Shown here one piece after another: positions 50,101 through 63,055 of a DNA stretch of 64,000 nt. How positions within the stretch are numbered: the first letter of the stretch is position 1; each line of letters starts with the position of its first letter. Source of the DNA: Diprion similis (Eukaryota > Arthropoda > Insecta > Hymenoptera > Diprionidae). Where the stretch lies: positions 12,944,501-13,008,500 of the forward strand of contig NC_060107.1 in assembly GCF_021155765.1 (NCBI RefSeq). The letters are read 5' to 3'. The notes under the pieces were generated by a model. That model saw only the letters and a program-made list of their open reading frames with translations, did no database searches and was not told where the DNA came from. A program made the position numbers and the translations under genes.

Positions 50101-53100
50101 AAGTGCAGGATTAGTGGTTGGTAGGATATTTAAAGCCTTAAAAATACTGAATACAAATAGAGAATCTAGCACAATAGATGTAGTTTTTATTTATTCAGCT
50201 GCGAATAGCGACCTTTTTTTGCATGCTGAGAATATATCTTGATGTAAATTTATTTCTGTCATATCGAATTGCTATGAACCCCTCAACTTCTGCGCCTTTA
50301 CCTTATGTGCTCTGATTAATACATTGATGTGAGTGTTTAGGGTGTGCCAGCATCTGGAGGTGAAAAGCGTGACTACGTTGTTCAAGAGCTGGTCGAAACT
50401 GAACGCAACTATTCTGAAGTATTGGCAAACTTGCTGAGACATTTCGCTCGCCCTTTGTCTCCACTTCTTCGCCCTGAAGATTCAGCTTGTATTTTCTTTG
50501 GGATAGAAGAACTATCAAAAATTCACACAGGTTTTCACAGCCAGTTACGCATTGCTCGAAACGGGGCAGACCTAGCAAGAATATTTTTAGATTGGCGGGA
50601 AAAGTTTCTACTTTATGGTGATTACTGTGCCAACCTCACCTTAGCCCAAATTACAGTGCGAGATGTTTGTCGCAATGAACTCATCAATGAAGTAGTAATC
50701 GTAAGTTACTACGTCTACCATGTAAAATCAGTGAACTTATTGTCTGGATGCTAAAGTTTGTGATAATTTTTTTTTTTTTTTGTACAGAGATGCCAGGAAG
50801 AAGCTAATAACGGAAGATTCAAACTCCTCGACATATTGTCCGTTCCGATGCAAAGGATATTGAAATACCACTTATTGTTACAAAAATTAGTAGAAGAAAC
50901 TCCTCGTGAATGGATCGAAGACCGTCGACAACTAGAGAAAGCTAGAGAAGCTATGGTAGATGTAGCACAATACATAAACGAAGTAAAGCGTGATTCGGAC
51001 ACACTGGATCTCATTAGAGATATTCAAGCTTCAATCGTAGGTTGGGATGTTACAGAGGATACACAGCTCAAGAATTACGGGCGTTTGCTCAAAGATGGAG
51101 AGCTGAAGGTACGCTTTTTACGTTCGTTGAATTAACTATACAGATATAAAAAAATTCGCAAACCTCAGCGTTTAGTTCAATTGCATCACAAAAGGCAGGA
51201 TTCGAGACGGATCAAACTATTCAAGTCAGGGTTTGAAATAACAAGACAGTCATTTCGCGGGTAATTTACAAAACTACAACTTGCTCAGATGTAAAAACCC
51301 TCGCGGAGTAGAAGTAAAAGCCCAAGCTAAATAATGATAGCAAATTTATAGGAATCGTGCGAAGGATACTTTTAATAGTAAAGGAAATAGCATTTCGATC
51401 AATGTGTATACACCCGCCTAAGCCTGCAACGCGGCCCGGACATTTTGGGGCGCCCATCACGATGCAGAGTGTTAACACGAAGTCGCAAAAGGGTGAACCC
51501 CAGAGGCGATCGTGAGATTGCCCTACCTAAGACAGCGTGTGTCTCACCCAGCTGATGCACCCTGACTAACTGAACCAGATAGCCGAATAATTTGGGACTG
51601 GCTCTAATATGATAGCCTGATACATGAGATGGCTGTAATAGAGAGCAGGCCAAATATAAGGAGACCCAATTGAGGGTAAAGTGACTTACGGAATACGCGC
51701 CAAGACACGCTCGTCCGCACTCGTTCACTGCCGAAACTGATCTGCTAAAATCCGCGCGCTCGCGATTATAACGGCGTAAAGTGGCGCCTACCTGCCCTCT
51801 GGTTTTAAATTTTAAAACTAGAAACAAATCAAGAGGCGCTAGACCTTAAGCCTCGCCTTAAGCTATACTGAGCATGCAAGGCGCAAACATTCACTTTGAG
51901 GATGAATTAGCCAAACTGTAACATCCTCAAACGTTACGAGAACGGAAAAAACTGTTCGACAAATCTCCAGCAATGCAATTCGCACTAATAATGGTGAACA
52001 TAAAAATATTAAATTCAGGAAAACACCAGATTTGACTAATTTTTAATGTTCCAATTGTATAACTTTTTCTCAAATTGTTGATGTTGATCTGAGCTTGTCT
52101 CATGCGAATTTTATCAGATTCATTTCTCATACAAAGTCGGAATGTTGTTTAACTCGTATTCACTATCATTGGCGCAAATAACATTGCTGCAGATTTTTTA
52201 AACGTTTTTTCGCTCTTCTTTACTTTTATTCAAGTGGTAGAGCCATTGATCCTTAACGATATCCAATTGCTGTTCATAGGTAAAAGCTCACAACGACCAA
52301 CGGGTGAAGGCACGATGGGCATTTGTTTTTGAGCAAGTGGTACTGATTTGCAAAGCAGAAAGAGGAGATCAATACTGCTACAAGGAAACATTGCGCTTGG
52401 ATGACTACAGATTGGAAGATCATATGGAAAGACGGACTATGGGTCGTGATTCTCGATGGTCTTATCAATGGCTGCTGGTTCACAAACAAGCCTACACTGC
52501 CTATACCTTGTACGCTAGAACTGATGATCAAAAGAAAGCATGGATCAAAGCATTACGAGAAGCAATGGACAACATTAATCCAGCCGCATGCAAATCCACA
52601 GATCATAAATTCAAACTAACCACATTTGATACTGCACGATATTGTCAGCACTGTGGGAAGTTTCTGAAGGGCCGAATATTTCAGGTACTGAACGTTTGCT
52701 GAAATAAGTCTAATTTCTTTCGAGCTAAAACAAGGTAAAAAATTTTTGCCGATTAATTTTAAAATATGATGAGTCACACGATAAAACTGTTCACAGGGAT
52801 ACAGATGCACATCTTGCCGTTTCTCAGTGCATAAGCAATGTATTATGTATTCGGGTCGTTGCACGCCTGTGCCACCACCGCTACCATGTGAACTTGCCTT
52901 GTCTCCGAAACTGTGGTTTGTGGGTGAAATGGGCAGGGACACAGCAACTTTAAAGCTGGAACATCGTGAAGATGGTACCTACATGTTAAGAATACGACGT
53001 GCAGGCCAGCCTCGTCTTGGAAATGAAACTAGCTATGCGCTTAGCATTAAGTGAGTATTAATTACATATTAAACAGTGTACAGTAATAAATAAATACTAA

Positions 53101-53472
53101 TCCTTCTATTTCAGGGCATATGGAAGGGTGAAGCATATAAGGGTGTTTAAACGTGAAGCAGATGGTGCTGTGCATTACTATCTAAGCGAATCGCGGTTTT
53201 TTAAAAGTGTTGTCGAACTAATAGAGTACTACGAGCGAGCTTCACTGGCAGAAAACTTTGAGGATTTGGATCAGCGGCTGCTCTGGCCATTTAGGCGAGT
53301 TTTAGCCAAGGCGCTGTTTGACTTTAGAGGAGAAGAACCAAATCAATTGAGTCTACGTCGAGGCTGCCGAGTAGTTGTGCTTAGTAAGGAAGGAGATGCC
53401 AGGGGTTGGTGGAAAGGTAAAATAGGCGATCAAGTTGGATTCTTCCCTAAAGAATACGTTGCCGAAGAATGA
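47166..53472 (+). CDS. Vav: Vav, Rho-family guanine nucleotide exchange factor and adaptor
   Basis: Cytoplasmic GEF for Rac/Rho, activated by tyrosine phosphorylation downstream of receptor tyrosine kinases. Exons 47166..47575, 47635..47703, 49721..49904, 50341..50700, 50788..51108, 52280..52684, 52797..53050 and 53115..53472; 786 aa, all phases agree. Domain order: CH (about 13-135, WHECASWLTRCGAL, LRDGVLLCNLLNAVDPG); acidic regulatory segment with tyrosines EDIYKDL and EEIYQDLCSL; DH (about 230-400, VVQELVETERNYSEVLANLL, LLDILSVPMQRILKYHLLLQ); PH (about 425-555); C1 zinc finger (about 556-605, HxxC/CxxC pattern with YCQHCGKF and GYRCTSC); SH2 (about 622-715, LWFVGEMGRD, GTYMLRIRR); SH3 (about 728-786, AKALFDFRGEEPNQL, GWWKGKIGDQVGFFPKEYV). 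There is only one SH3, as in Drosophila Vav and unlike the SH3-SH2-SH3 of vertebrates. Exon 3 encodes an Arg-rich stretch (GRRRRFRRRE) inside the acidic segment. Confidence 0.96.
47950..48470. repeat. Foldback repeat in Vav intron 2
   Basis: Two similar 58-bp units (47961-48076, each starting CATTGT) run head-to-tail. One contains TTCAGAATATGTTTCAACAA and its inverted relative GTTGTTGAATCGAACTCTGA lies at about 48420, with another partial match near 48365. Direct and inverted copies within 500 bp suggest a degraded foldback or satellite-bearing transposon. Confidence 0.45.
49150..49570. repeat. Long imperfect inverted repeat in Vav intron 2
   Basis: Plus strand 49161-49260 (TGCTGGAATTATAAACAAAT...) and the reverse complement of 49432-49535 (ATTGGAATTGTAAACAAAAG...) are clearly related. 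Both translate to similar peptides in the same relative frame (CWNYKQMLRYRCFILNHFK and YWNCKQKFGYWCLIKNRFR). The arms flank about 170 bp. This may be a foldback or a fossil coding segment duplicated in inverted orientation. Confidence 0.5.
51463..51923 (-). mobile_element. LTR-like fragment in Vav intron 5
   Basis: A GC-richer block inside an AT-rich intron. On the minus strand it can be read as TG...CA (TGTTACAG to CTCTGCA, 461 bp), with a TATAATCGCG box followed about 20 bp later by a CAGTTTCGGC initiator-like motif. After the CA comes TCGTGATGGGCGCC, resembling the primer-binding junction of an LTR retrotransposon. No gag-pol ORF is present. Solo-LTR or truncated-element status is inference. 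Confidence 0.35.
52112..52232 (+). repeat. Dispersed repeat, copy D (in Vav intron 5)
   Basis: The best preserved copy of the repeat described at 389-482: TACAAAGTCGGAATGTTGTT, ATTGGCGCAAATAACATTGC and TTTTTTAAACGTTTTTTCGC in order. It ends about 45 bp before the acceptor of Vav exon 6. Confidence 0.55.
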
Positions 53473-55258
53473 ATTCCAGATGTTCAAATTAATTTCATAG
53501 ATGATCGATGTCTGAATTCTCAGTGTAACAGTATAGCATGTAAAACATTCAGTTCAACGTTACCCAGATAACAATAAGTGGCTATCGGTTTACTGCTATG
53601 AAAAAAATTGTATTTGGATTAGATTCGTCCATCTACACACAGCGTTAAAAACGCACGAAAATACGGATTCGGTGATACCTGGATCACTTGTATAGTAGTT
53701 AGAATGAGACTTCTGATAGCACAGCTCAAATCACTTATTTAGTGAATCGTTCTTGAAAAAACAAGGATTCATCGGCATCCGCTATGATCATTATCAGTGC
53801 ACATATCTGCTTACCATGATTTTAAATTATTTGTAGACAATGTGTTGTTACACTTAGAGTAGGACTGTACTGTTCAATGAATTCTCACAAAAAATTCAAA
53901 TGTTATCTGGGTATATGCACAGACATATAGATATGATAAGACTGTTAAAAAATACTTTCCTCATAGGTGTTTAAATATTTTTTCAATCAGGACACACAAC
54001 TAATTACTAATAAAGTTTCAGCAAAATTCCAGTCATCTTCTACAATTAAGCACTTATCTGTATCGGTGTAAGCTTTTTGCTAGTATATATCAAAATAGGG
54101 TAATAAAACAATAGGTGTAAATGAGATGCCATTTTACTAGAAATGCAAGTTATTTTAAGTTTACTATCACGTTAAACGTGTCCAAGATTCTGACTAACAA
54201 CGAGAGAATTTTATTTAGAGAGTTACTGTTTATTAAGGATAACAGTTCTACCATTTTATCTATTTATGTATAATATTTATAATAATAATTGATTGACTAA
54301 TTTATATGTCGATAGAACGTCTAATTTTATGCAATATGTGTATTCTATGAATTTTTTGCAAACAGTCACAACTGTGAATCAGATTCACATTGTTTAAAAA
54401 AGGGAAAAAACGTAATAGGAAATTGTAAATCATTAGCAATTTTAGTAAGAAAGTAAACCCCACTTTTTTTTATGCAACAAAATGTTCGATTTTATACTTA
54501 TAAAGCATTGTCAAAGTTCTATTTTTGCATACGTAGAATAGCTTCTGTCTCTGCAGATGTTATTTCATTACACTGAGGTTTCGATATATTTTAATATTAT
54601 AAAAAAAAAAAAATTTTAAATAGCTGTATATATATAGGTATATATGTATATGTATATATATATGTATACATGTATGTACAATTATCTGTATGTGTACCTA
54701 CTATCATTATAACTACTATCGTGTATACATAAAATATTTTTATTGTCTGAGAAGTATTCTCAAAATGTGCCAATAAATACTAATAAACTTTCTGTTTACC
54801 AATGCGTTATTCAATATTCTGTATTTGTATAAGTACCTGTTACATGACAGTAACACAAACTGGTTTATATAGGATTCACATGTTGAGATGGGTTAAGGAA
54901 TCACATTCGTAAACCAAGCTAAGTACAGCTTAATTTGTTGGTGGTTTGTTTATTATTAACACTTAACACCTTCGATATATTATTAAAATTGAGTTATTAT
55001 TACGCTTCATTATTTTTCACTATAATAGTCTTACAAAATATAAAAATACCATACCGATAGCGTATCCTCAAACATTCGATGTATGACAGTGAAATCATAT
55101 TTTGATTTCAAACATAGCTCTATTACTTGTATGGAAAAAAATATTAGTATCATACTATTCGAGAATTAACATTTTATCGAAATTATTTCACGAATAAGAA
55201 AGATTATTAATCTTCGACAGCATACACATATTTGTTGAGACAAAATATTTGCGAACTA
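53473..55258. other. Convergent 3' region between Vav and torsin
   Basis: Non-coding, AT-rich, mostly Vav 3' UTR. It contains TA-rich microsatellite sequence (about 54630-54680), a plus-strand AATAAA at 54009 and the last at 54772, and a minus-strand AATAAA (TTTATT at 54949-54954) suited to the torsin gene. Confidence 0.6.
54772..54777 (+). terminator. Probable distal polyadenylation signal for Vav
   Basis: AATAAA in the sequence CAATAAATACTAATAAAC about 1.3 kb after the Vav stop. It is the last plus-strand signal before the convergent torsin 3' end. Confidence 0.45.
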
Positions 55259-56741
55259 TCATAGTTTGAAATTTCTTCGCGAACGGAACTTTTGTTTTAT
55301 AGTGGAAACTTTTTGATCAAGTCTTTTACAACCAGCGTTTGAATAAAGCTTATGCGGAGATGGTCCGAAGGTGACATGTGTCATAGCTTCTTTTATCATC
55401 TCAGGATCTGGGTCAACGTCTCTTTTAAGAAAGGCATCAATTATACAATTTTTTACATGAATTTCCTCAAGTGGTAAAAACGGAATATAATGATCAATGA
55501 GACTAGTTTCGATTGTATCGCTTTTGTGAAAACCGCCCTTTTCATTGAACGCACCAATAGCAAGTAACGATTCAAAGTCTTGTAAAGTGGTCTCGTCTCG
55601 TTTTTTTCCAGCTTGCCACAACTCTATCAGGTGCTGTGCCATTGCAGAACCTCCGGTGTTGGACAAAAATATGAATATAGCTTCGGTTGGGTCTACATTT
55701 TGGATCTTTGGATTATAGTCCAAAAATGGCACAAGTATGTTAAGCGTCTCTTCTGGTATTTTATCGACTTCGTCAAATATGAAGATTGAGCGTTTGCACA
55801 CCTGAAGATGCTTCGTTATTTCCTCTCGAAGGGTCCGCTATGATAAATTACGTTTCAGGTATTATTGTTGAATATTAATTATATCTCCCTTGAAGACAGA
55901 ATTCGGATCAAGTTTGTAATTTATTTGAATAATTTCTGTGACCAATGTAACTTGTATAACTGACTATCGAAGTACAATTACGAACCTGATATACAGTAAC
56001 GTTTCCATCGGAAGGAAAATGAAGGCGTCCTTTATAAAAATGAACGTATTTACTGTCGGCACCATTTTTATACAGTGCGTCAACGATGAAATTTGCCATG
56101 TAGTTTTTACCACTTCCAGGTAAACCGTGAAAACTCATAGCCAATGCCTTCTTTGGATTTGTAACTTCGAAATGACCTTTCAATGCGTGCAGCACAGTTT
56201 CATGTGCCAAATGTTGCCCGTAGAGTTTATTCTTCAGTGTAGTATCAAGCACTGCAAAGGAAACAACGGAATTTTATCTTTTTCATTCGATTGGTCTTAA
56301 ATTCTGGATCGTCGAGCAGTTAATTTTTATTACTCATGAGAATAGTTCTGTGTTGCAACAGAGAAGAAAGACCAGATGTGACTCAATGAATTTGATTGCT
56401 CGATTGCGGCACAAGGATATGAACAGTCCGATTCTTATCGAAGTCTGGTATATATAGTAACCATTTGCGCAACTTGAATTTATTTAGAAAAAAAAAAAAA
56501 AAAAGAAAAGAGACGCAAAGAAGGAAATCTGCCAAATGAACAAAAGATACTCACAAGTAAAATCAGCTGGAATGTACTCATCTGTGCAGCACTCCTTGAA
56601 ACGGCACAATGACATATAACCTAAGCCTGCTATTCCACTGGCAATACCACCTACTGCGACAGGGATTAGTGGGAAAAAACACTCCCCGAAATGAAAGCAT
56701 AATAAACAAATACTGATTTTCAAAAACGTTCTAATATTCAT
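55259..56741 (-). CDS. Torsin: Torsin-family AAA+ ATPase of the ER lumen
   Basis: AAA+ ATPase of the ER and nuclear-envelope lumen, activated by LAP1/LULL1-type cofactors. Three exons in transcript order: 56741..56555, 56251..55986, 55837..55259; 343 aa, the usual torsin length. An N-terminal hydrophobic signal (FLKISICLLCFHFGECFFPL) is followed by a Gly-rich segment (GGIASGIAGLGY) and a cysteine pair (ECCTDEY). Walker A is GLPGSGKN (about 106-113), with Asn in the position typical of torsins. Walker B is IFIFDEVDK (about 170-177). A sensor-like FLSNTGG follows. The C-terminal redox-sensing GCK motif is present in NAGCKRLDQK (about 320). Two ATGs start the frame region; the first in-frame ATG gives the signal peptide directly. 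It is convergent with Vav. Orthology to torsin-1 versus other paralogues cannot be decided here. Confidence 0.94.
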
Positions 56742-59620
56742 TGTCACTTTGATATTAGGTCCACATAATCCGTATACGTCGGTTATTTACATCAGATGAG
56801 TTATGGTAATTTTTTTTTAAATGAGGAAGTTCTATCCCCCCCATAAAAAAGTACACATGTGATGAGTAATGAAAATATTAAAAACGACTGTTTGTAGTGA
56901 GTAGAACAAATTTATCCTATTTACGACTGTTTAAAACAAGTTTGTCCTGTACATGTCTCCCAGAGACTCAAGCCGGCAAAATTGTTTTTAGAACCTATTT
57001 ATATAGAGAATTGGCCTGTCATTTTTGCAGCAGTGCTGACAGCAGTTTTGTGTCTCTCATCCTCAACAGCGTTTTCGGTGAGCTCTATCTCACTACTAGG
57101 GATTTTTTTGCACTTGCAGCTGATCCTTTTGAAGTACACACCTGATTTGTACGAACAGGTTTGAAACTTCGTTTGGAGCAAAGATCTAATCCTCTTTGGA
57201 TTAGAGCCTTAGGCAGAAAATCAAAGTACAAAGAGTCGAAAATTTTTATCATATTAAAATGGTTGAAATGCCATAATATTCGAAATAATATATCACTGAA
57301 ACACATAGAGAGCCAGATGAAATAAATATTTAGTTGATAATTTGAATGATAATTCAGACTCAAAAACGAGATATTTTCATTATATTGTGTTTTCTACTAC
57401 TTAATTCGCAATGGTTCGATCATACGAGTATAATTACTTCGGTCAACACTTCGCGAGAAAGTGAGATTTTTTTTACAACAAAAAAGGGGGTGATAAACGA
57501 ATTTTTTTCAAACACCCAGTATACAGGAAGCATAATCAACAAAATTATGTAGCGAAAATATCAATGAAAATTTTTAATATGCTTCCCACATGCAAAACAT
57601 AAAGCTAGAATGGAAAGCGGAAAGTCCTTGTCTGCCCGTTTCCGAATTGGCCTAAAACGCGCTAATTCATGCATGCTAGACATGAACAACGCGTTTTCAA
57701 AGGGGTCGAAAAAAATGTACTATTTCTTCACTCCAAGCATTCCAATTTCATTCAATTCCTCATTTCTGATCAAAGAGACTACAAATTAAGCTTCACAATA
57801 GTAAAAAATTACGTTTCTCACCTTTTGCGAAAATTTTTACATGCCTACAATTTCAAAGGGGAAAGATTAATATTGATTGGCAGCAATTCGTAAATATATA
57901 TTTCACTTTATTCCTGCCAATTAAATATCAATATTAAGTCATCAACCATAACAAACACCAAGAGTGTACACATTAGAATGGTCCAAGAGAAAAAGAATTT
58001 TTTCTTTAGTTAGCGTAAAAATATCGTTCTAGATGATGAAAAGCAAATTCTGTGAAAGTTTGAGCTCTGAATATTAATATTAAGAGGTGCCTCATCGCAA
58101 TGTCTGATTTCCCATTGAAATAACACGGGATTTTTTTTTGTTCATTTGGCAATTTTATTGCGTTCTAACGAATGAGCAAGTTGTAGAAATCAATACATAT
58201 TCTTATAGGAAATTGAACTATCTACAAAAAAGGTCATATGTGATTTTTTGCCAAGTTGACTCGTTTAAAAGTTGTTCAAGGTTAAAGTTCAACTTCAAAT
58301 GGTATACGATGACTTCCAGAATTTTTTTATATTTTATCACGAAATAATGGCTCAAAAACATAAAACATCATATTTTTACCCACCCTTATTTTTATAACAT
58401 AAGCAACATAGCAAAATTTATCGTATTCATCGACTGTTCGTGAATACCAATGTAAATGCATGCGTAGGGAATTTCACCTGTCCAATCAACCTTTCCATGG
58501 CATTCACGATATTTTCATTTTTATTTTCTACTCGCAGTACGAACTCAGGTAACACTTTATGTTTTTCATAAGATTTTATGGAACATCCGTGTCCAATTAC
58601 TGAATTATAGATGTTGAATATCCTCAACTTTCCTTTTTCAAACTTGCATTTTTTTGTGTCGACAACAGAAAGAACAAACAAAAAAGTCGTTTTTAATTGA
58701 ATCCATGGATAGGTCACGTTGAACTAGGGTTCCTTGAAATAAATTCAGAAGTTTTTTTTTACAATAGGCAAAAAATAAAACTCTACTACTTAAACCTATA
58801 CATCAGGGTGTATCACATTTTGAAAAAATTTGATTTTTCTACGGGTGCACGCAGAAACTGCTTGTATCTGACCTAAAAAGAAACCTCGAAAAGATTCAGC
58901 AATGAAACACCAGTTTTGGGGTGTGTGAAAACGATTTTTCGAGAAACATCTTTTTGAGGCTTCTGCTAGACCAGACGTAAGGATTTCTTGCATGTGCTCG
59001 TAGAAAAATCTGAAATTTTTGAAAAGCGAATCGACTTACAGTACACATATATATATAACGTATTCATATAACCGAGACACACGGATAAAATTCATTTTTC
59101 GCATGTCCCGTGGATAAGTATCATTTAATTTATAAAAATACAGATATATCATCAATTTTCGAAAAATATGCATTTGTATTTTAACAGCTAATTCCCTGTT
59201 TATTTTATAAACGTGAATGGATTTAATTTCTTGTGCGCAAATAACTATGTGGTACGTTACCAATTACCAACGGTAATAACAATAACAACAACAATAATAG
59301 TAATAACAGTGTTATCTACATTTTTAAGTGCAATGAAAACAATGAATGGCTCGTAATAAAGAGATTATTTAACTAAATAGCGTTATTCACAAATATTTCG
59401 AAGAACTACTTGAATGCGAATTTGATCATTCAATTGAATCTTATTCAAATCAGCTCCTTCTTTGTGCAAATGTGACTGAAACTGATATACACATATCACT
59501 GAGTTCAATGCAAAGTTTGACTGTTTCTATTCCTTTTCCGATTTGCGTTTTTTTTTTTTGTTCCGTGCGTTTATTAAAAACTGTTGCGTTCTAATAAGAG
59601 TTTAAACATTTTACAATATT
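56742..59620. other. 2.9 kb intergenic region, probable repeat remnants
   Basis: No convincing exon. Several short ORFs overlap on both strands near 56900-57160 and 57670-57890 without recognisable families. Sequence around 58790-58990 (CATCAGGGTGTATCACATTT onwards) and 57960-58330 has the look of transposon remnants, but I could not find matching terminal repeats. Confidence 0.45.
59570..59575 (-). terminator. Polyadenylation signal for glutathione synthetase
   Basis: Minus-strand AATAAA (plus TTTATT) 46 bp past the stop codon. Confidence 0.55.
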
Positions 59621-62460
59621 TCATTGCACAAGGTAAGGGCTGTCAAGAGCTCCTGCACCTGCAACAATCCCTCCTTCATCTGCACTCGCTGGTTTTGTTC
59701 GCAGAACATGGCCGACTTGTTTGTTAATTTTTACTTCGTTTGAATCCCTGCAATTCAAATTCCTTATCAAAATTAAATCATTTATAGCCTCATAACAATT
59801 ATTCTGCTCTAATTATTTTGCAAAAAGTTTTCTTCACTGCTTCATTTCTTTCCATTCATACACACCCAAGAATAACTCCGTAAATCCCAAGTTCAGACAC
59901 AAGGTTTTGCATTTTAAGCTCATCTCTATTCCCTGGGCGAATTAAATAATTTTCCTGCATAGGTGGATGGATGCGATCCATAAGTATCCATGCTGTACGT
60001 TCTTTAGAATCTCTCATAGCTTTCAGTTGTGTGAGCACATCTTCCCCGTATATATTATTTCCTCCCCCCTCTCGTTGCGGCTTCAACACAAATCTTCCTG
60101 GTTCTTTCAGAGCCATTGCTACTGCCTTTTCTCCTTCCCCGTTTTCGTCCTATTGAATACAAATATTCATAGATTTCGTTGGATTCATTTTTCAGTGAAG
60201 TTTGAGCGAAAGATAGCGGCGTTACTTACGAAATCTAATGAATAAAGTCCAGTGAATATAGTTCTTATCTTTTCCACTATACTCCTATCTTCGAAATATC
60301 TTTCAATAGTACCTTTTACAGCTAATGCCTGTTGAACCTGTAAGTCAAAAACTCGAACAATCAAACGAAAGTTCAACTTGTATCTATAATATTGGCGAAA
60401 GAGCAGGTCAGAGTGGAGCACAATTGTATTACATTGAAAAAGAAATAGTAATTACGGAGCGAATGAGTTTGTCAAGCAAACCTACTTGTAAAACTGATAT
60501 TCTAAATCATATACAATGTACCTTTTTTGTTCCAGCTAGATGATATTGGATTGAAGGACATTTAATGGCTGACGATCTTTCTATCATCAATCGAGTAGAC
60601 CACTCATGTTCTGTAGGATATTGTGCTGGTTCATAACCGGAACGAAAATACACTACAGCTACTGTAAAATTTCCACTAGAAGAAAAGAACATCACATAGT
60701 AAAAAGAGAGTAGACTGAATCTAAGCAGCGATGAGTAATCAACTCAAATACTCTAGTGTCATGGATTTACGAAAATAATTACTTACATAATTAACTCTTG
60801 ATTTTGATTAAGGTGTCCTTGAGCAGCTACTTGTCCTAAAGATTTTCGAATAACTTTGATAAACGGATTCTTCTCGCGAATTTCAAATTCATGAAACCTT
60901 TGGTCACATATATTAATCGTTATGTCTTCAACGATGAATAATATAACTGCTCTGTAAAGATTAAAAAGTCACATATGGAGATAATTTTTTGTAATCATTT
61001 TTAAAGTCTGGAATATTTCAACTGAAAATTTGGAACTCTGTTAAGTGATGCAATAATACTTTTGACAAATCTTGTCATACTTTTATCATCACAATTTATA
61101 CCTACTGTTTATTATTGTATAATTTCCACGCCTCAATCAAACCTTCGCAAAGACCAGGAAGTGCATTGTTTTCAGGAATCTAAAAATAGTAAGAATTAGC
61201 TGTACCCTTAATTTCAGAATTTTTCAGTTGTTGTCTCATGATACGCCGAATGAATCGAACAACACTTACATTTTTCAATTTTTCTTCACATTCCAATTCT
61301 TTCAAAATATATCTGCAAAGTTTGTACAAAAATATTAGCTTCAATAATGTACAGATTCTTCAACGATTAAACAATATCTTATTTCCTCCCAAGTATCATA
61401 CTTTCCCCTTCCCCTGTAAACATCAGGTATTCGGTGGACCATACCTGTGATAACGTGTGATAGTAGTTGCTATGCCAGCAAAGCTTGAAGCTATAGTATT
61501 CATTTCAACTTGCATTATATTGGTTTCATGTAGATTATGCAGCAAGTAATCTGAACGCAGTAATCCTAAACTGATACTCTGTAATAAGGTCAATAAATTG
61601 TTAATTCTTTTTTGTCCTACACGCTGCATATGCAAAATAAAAGGTGCTTGCCATTGTAACCGCTACTAAGATCTATAATACATTTAGGTGTGTCAAGCAT
61701 ATGATCTGTTATTACCTGCTTGAAGCCTTCGGCATGCACAATTTCATAGATACCAAACAATCGGGCTGTGAAATCGTCAACTTCAACTGTGCTGAAAAAT
61801 AGTTACAAACAATAATGAAAGGTACCAAAATATACTCGACTATGTATTACTTATGCTATTTGAATTACACTGGATAACTGAAATCATATAAAAATTGCTG
61901 TTTATTTTCTATAAAATTTTACACAGTTTATCTAATTGTAAAAAGTATATACCTTACTAAAGTACAATGCATAAATTTGGCTGAATGCTTACCTTTTCAA
62001 GGTTTCTGTGATGAAGTTATGATCATGGGCGACCCGGTGCGTCAATTCATTAAGTATTGTTTGTACATTTTGGGCTTTTTCAAATTCCTTACGTGGAAAA
62101 GAGGATGGCAATAATATAAAGGGAGCAAAACACACCTCGTCCTTATTCAAATGCTCTCTGCATCTCATGCAAGCTCCTGAAATATATAATAATATTAGTG
62201 AAACACATGTAATGAAGATTGAAATGTTGAAGTATTCATGCAAAATACGAAGAAAGAATGTAATAAATTGACCGATAGTGTAATGAAAATAATTAAGTAT
62301 AACTTGACATGTTTCACTGAAATCAGTAAAACCGGCTATATTACTTACCATGCATAAGCAACCAATCTTTGGCCTTATCGGTAACTTCATCTAGCTCTTT
62401 GATAGATAGAGGAAGTTTCGCACAAGTTTCTAATGGTAATAGATTCATAGTATCATTCAT
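59621..62460 (-). CDS. Gss: Glutathione synthetase
   Basis: ATP-dependent ligation of glycine to gamma-glutamylcysteine, the second step of glutathione synthesis; cytosolic, ATP-grasp superfamily, eukaryotic GSS family. Eleven exons in transcript order: 62460..62349, 62176..61993, 61791..61716, 61578..61445, 61312..61270, 61179..61106, 60951..60787, 60675..60522, 60337..60230, 60149..59866, 59747..59621; 486 aa (human 474), phases agree. Motifs: [13 protein letters not shown]-type substrate region, [37 protein letters not shown], the ATP-grasp Gly-rich loop [16 protein letters not shown] (about 372-387), [20 protein letters not shown], and the C-terminal alanine-rich loop [18 protein letters not shown]. 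It starts at the first of two nearby in-frame ATGs (MNDTMNLLP). Divergent from the gene at 63056 across about 600 bp. Confidence 0.97.
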
Positions 62461-63055
62461 CCACACAAGTTACGGTGTGAAAAATATCAAATATTCAATA
62501 GAAGTCTAGGACTTGATAAGCGGCCGTATGTATAACGTGAGTATTTGCACAGCAGATATCTAACACTTGTCAGCAAAGTTCATAATCACTATTGTTGAGG
62601 TTATCTAACCGAAACCCAATTCCGGTAGATAACGATAGAGTAAAATTGTCGATTCCTTTGATGAAAATGAATCTTTTTGCAATTCGCAAGCAACACGAAT
62701 TCTCCACAACTGTAATTACTTTTTTTTATTTTATCCCACTCGCAATTTCACTGACAACGTCAACGAAGAATTAGTATTTGATAAGGTATATTCGATTTAT
62801 TCTACACTCTCCATCGGCCGGAATGTCGGATTCTCGAATTTTGACTATACACTTGTGTATGTCATTGGATCTGTTATCTGATTGGCCCCAAATAAGGATA
62901 AAGTAGGGAATTTCTTTCAAAAAGCACAATGTGATTGGCAGGCATGGCGATTGTCACACCGTCACAACTTCCATACATCGTATTGTGTGACGCCAACTGC
63001 CAAGGCGTTGAAAACAGTATTCGACCGAGTGTCAACGATAATAATAAATGAGGCG
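62461..63055. promoter_or_regulatory. Bidirectional promoter region of Gss and the C1orf131-like gene
   Basis: About 600 bp between two divergent start codons. The right part (62882-63055) is open in the frame of the downstream gene but has no ATG, so it is read as 5' UTR. No TATA box is assigned. Confidence 0.5.

Noticed and set aside
56897-57164. Two overlapping plus-strand ORFs of 60 to 82 codons
   Set aside because: Mutually exclusive frames, no family match and no splice sites in phase; treated as intergenic.
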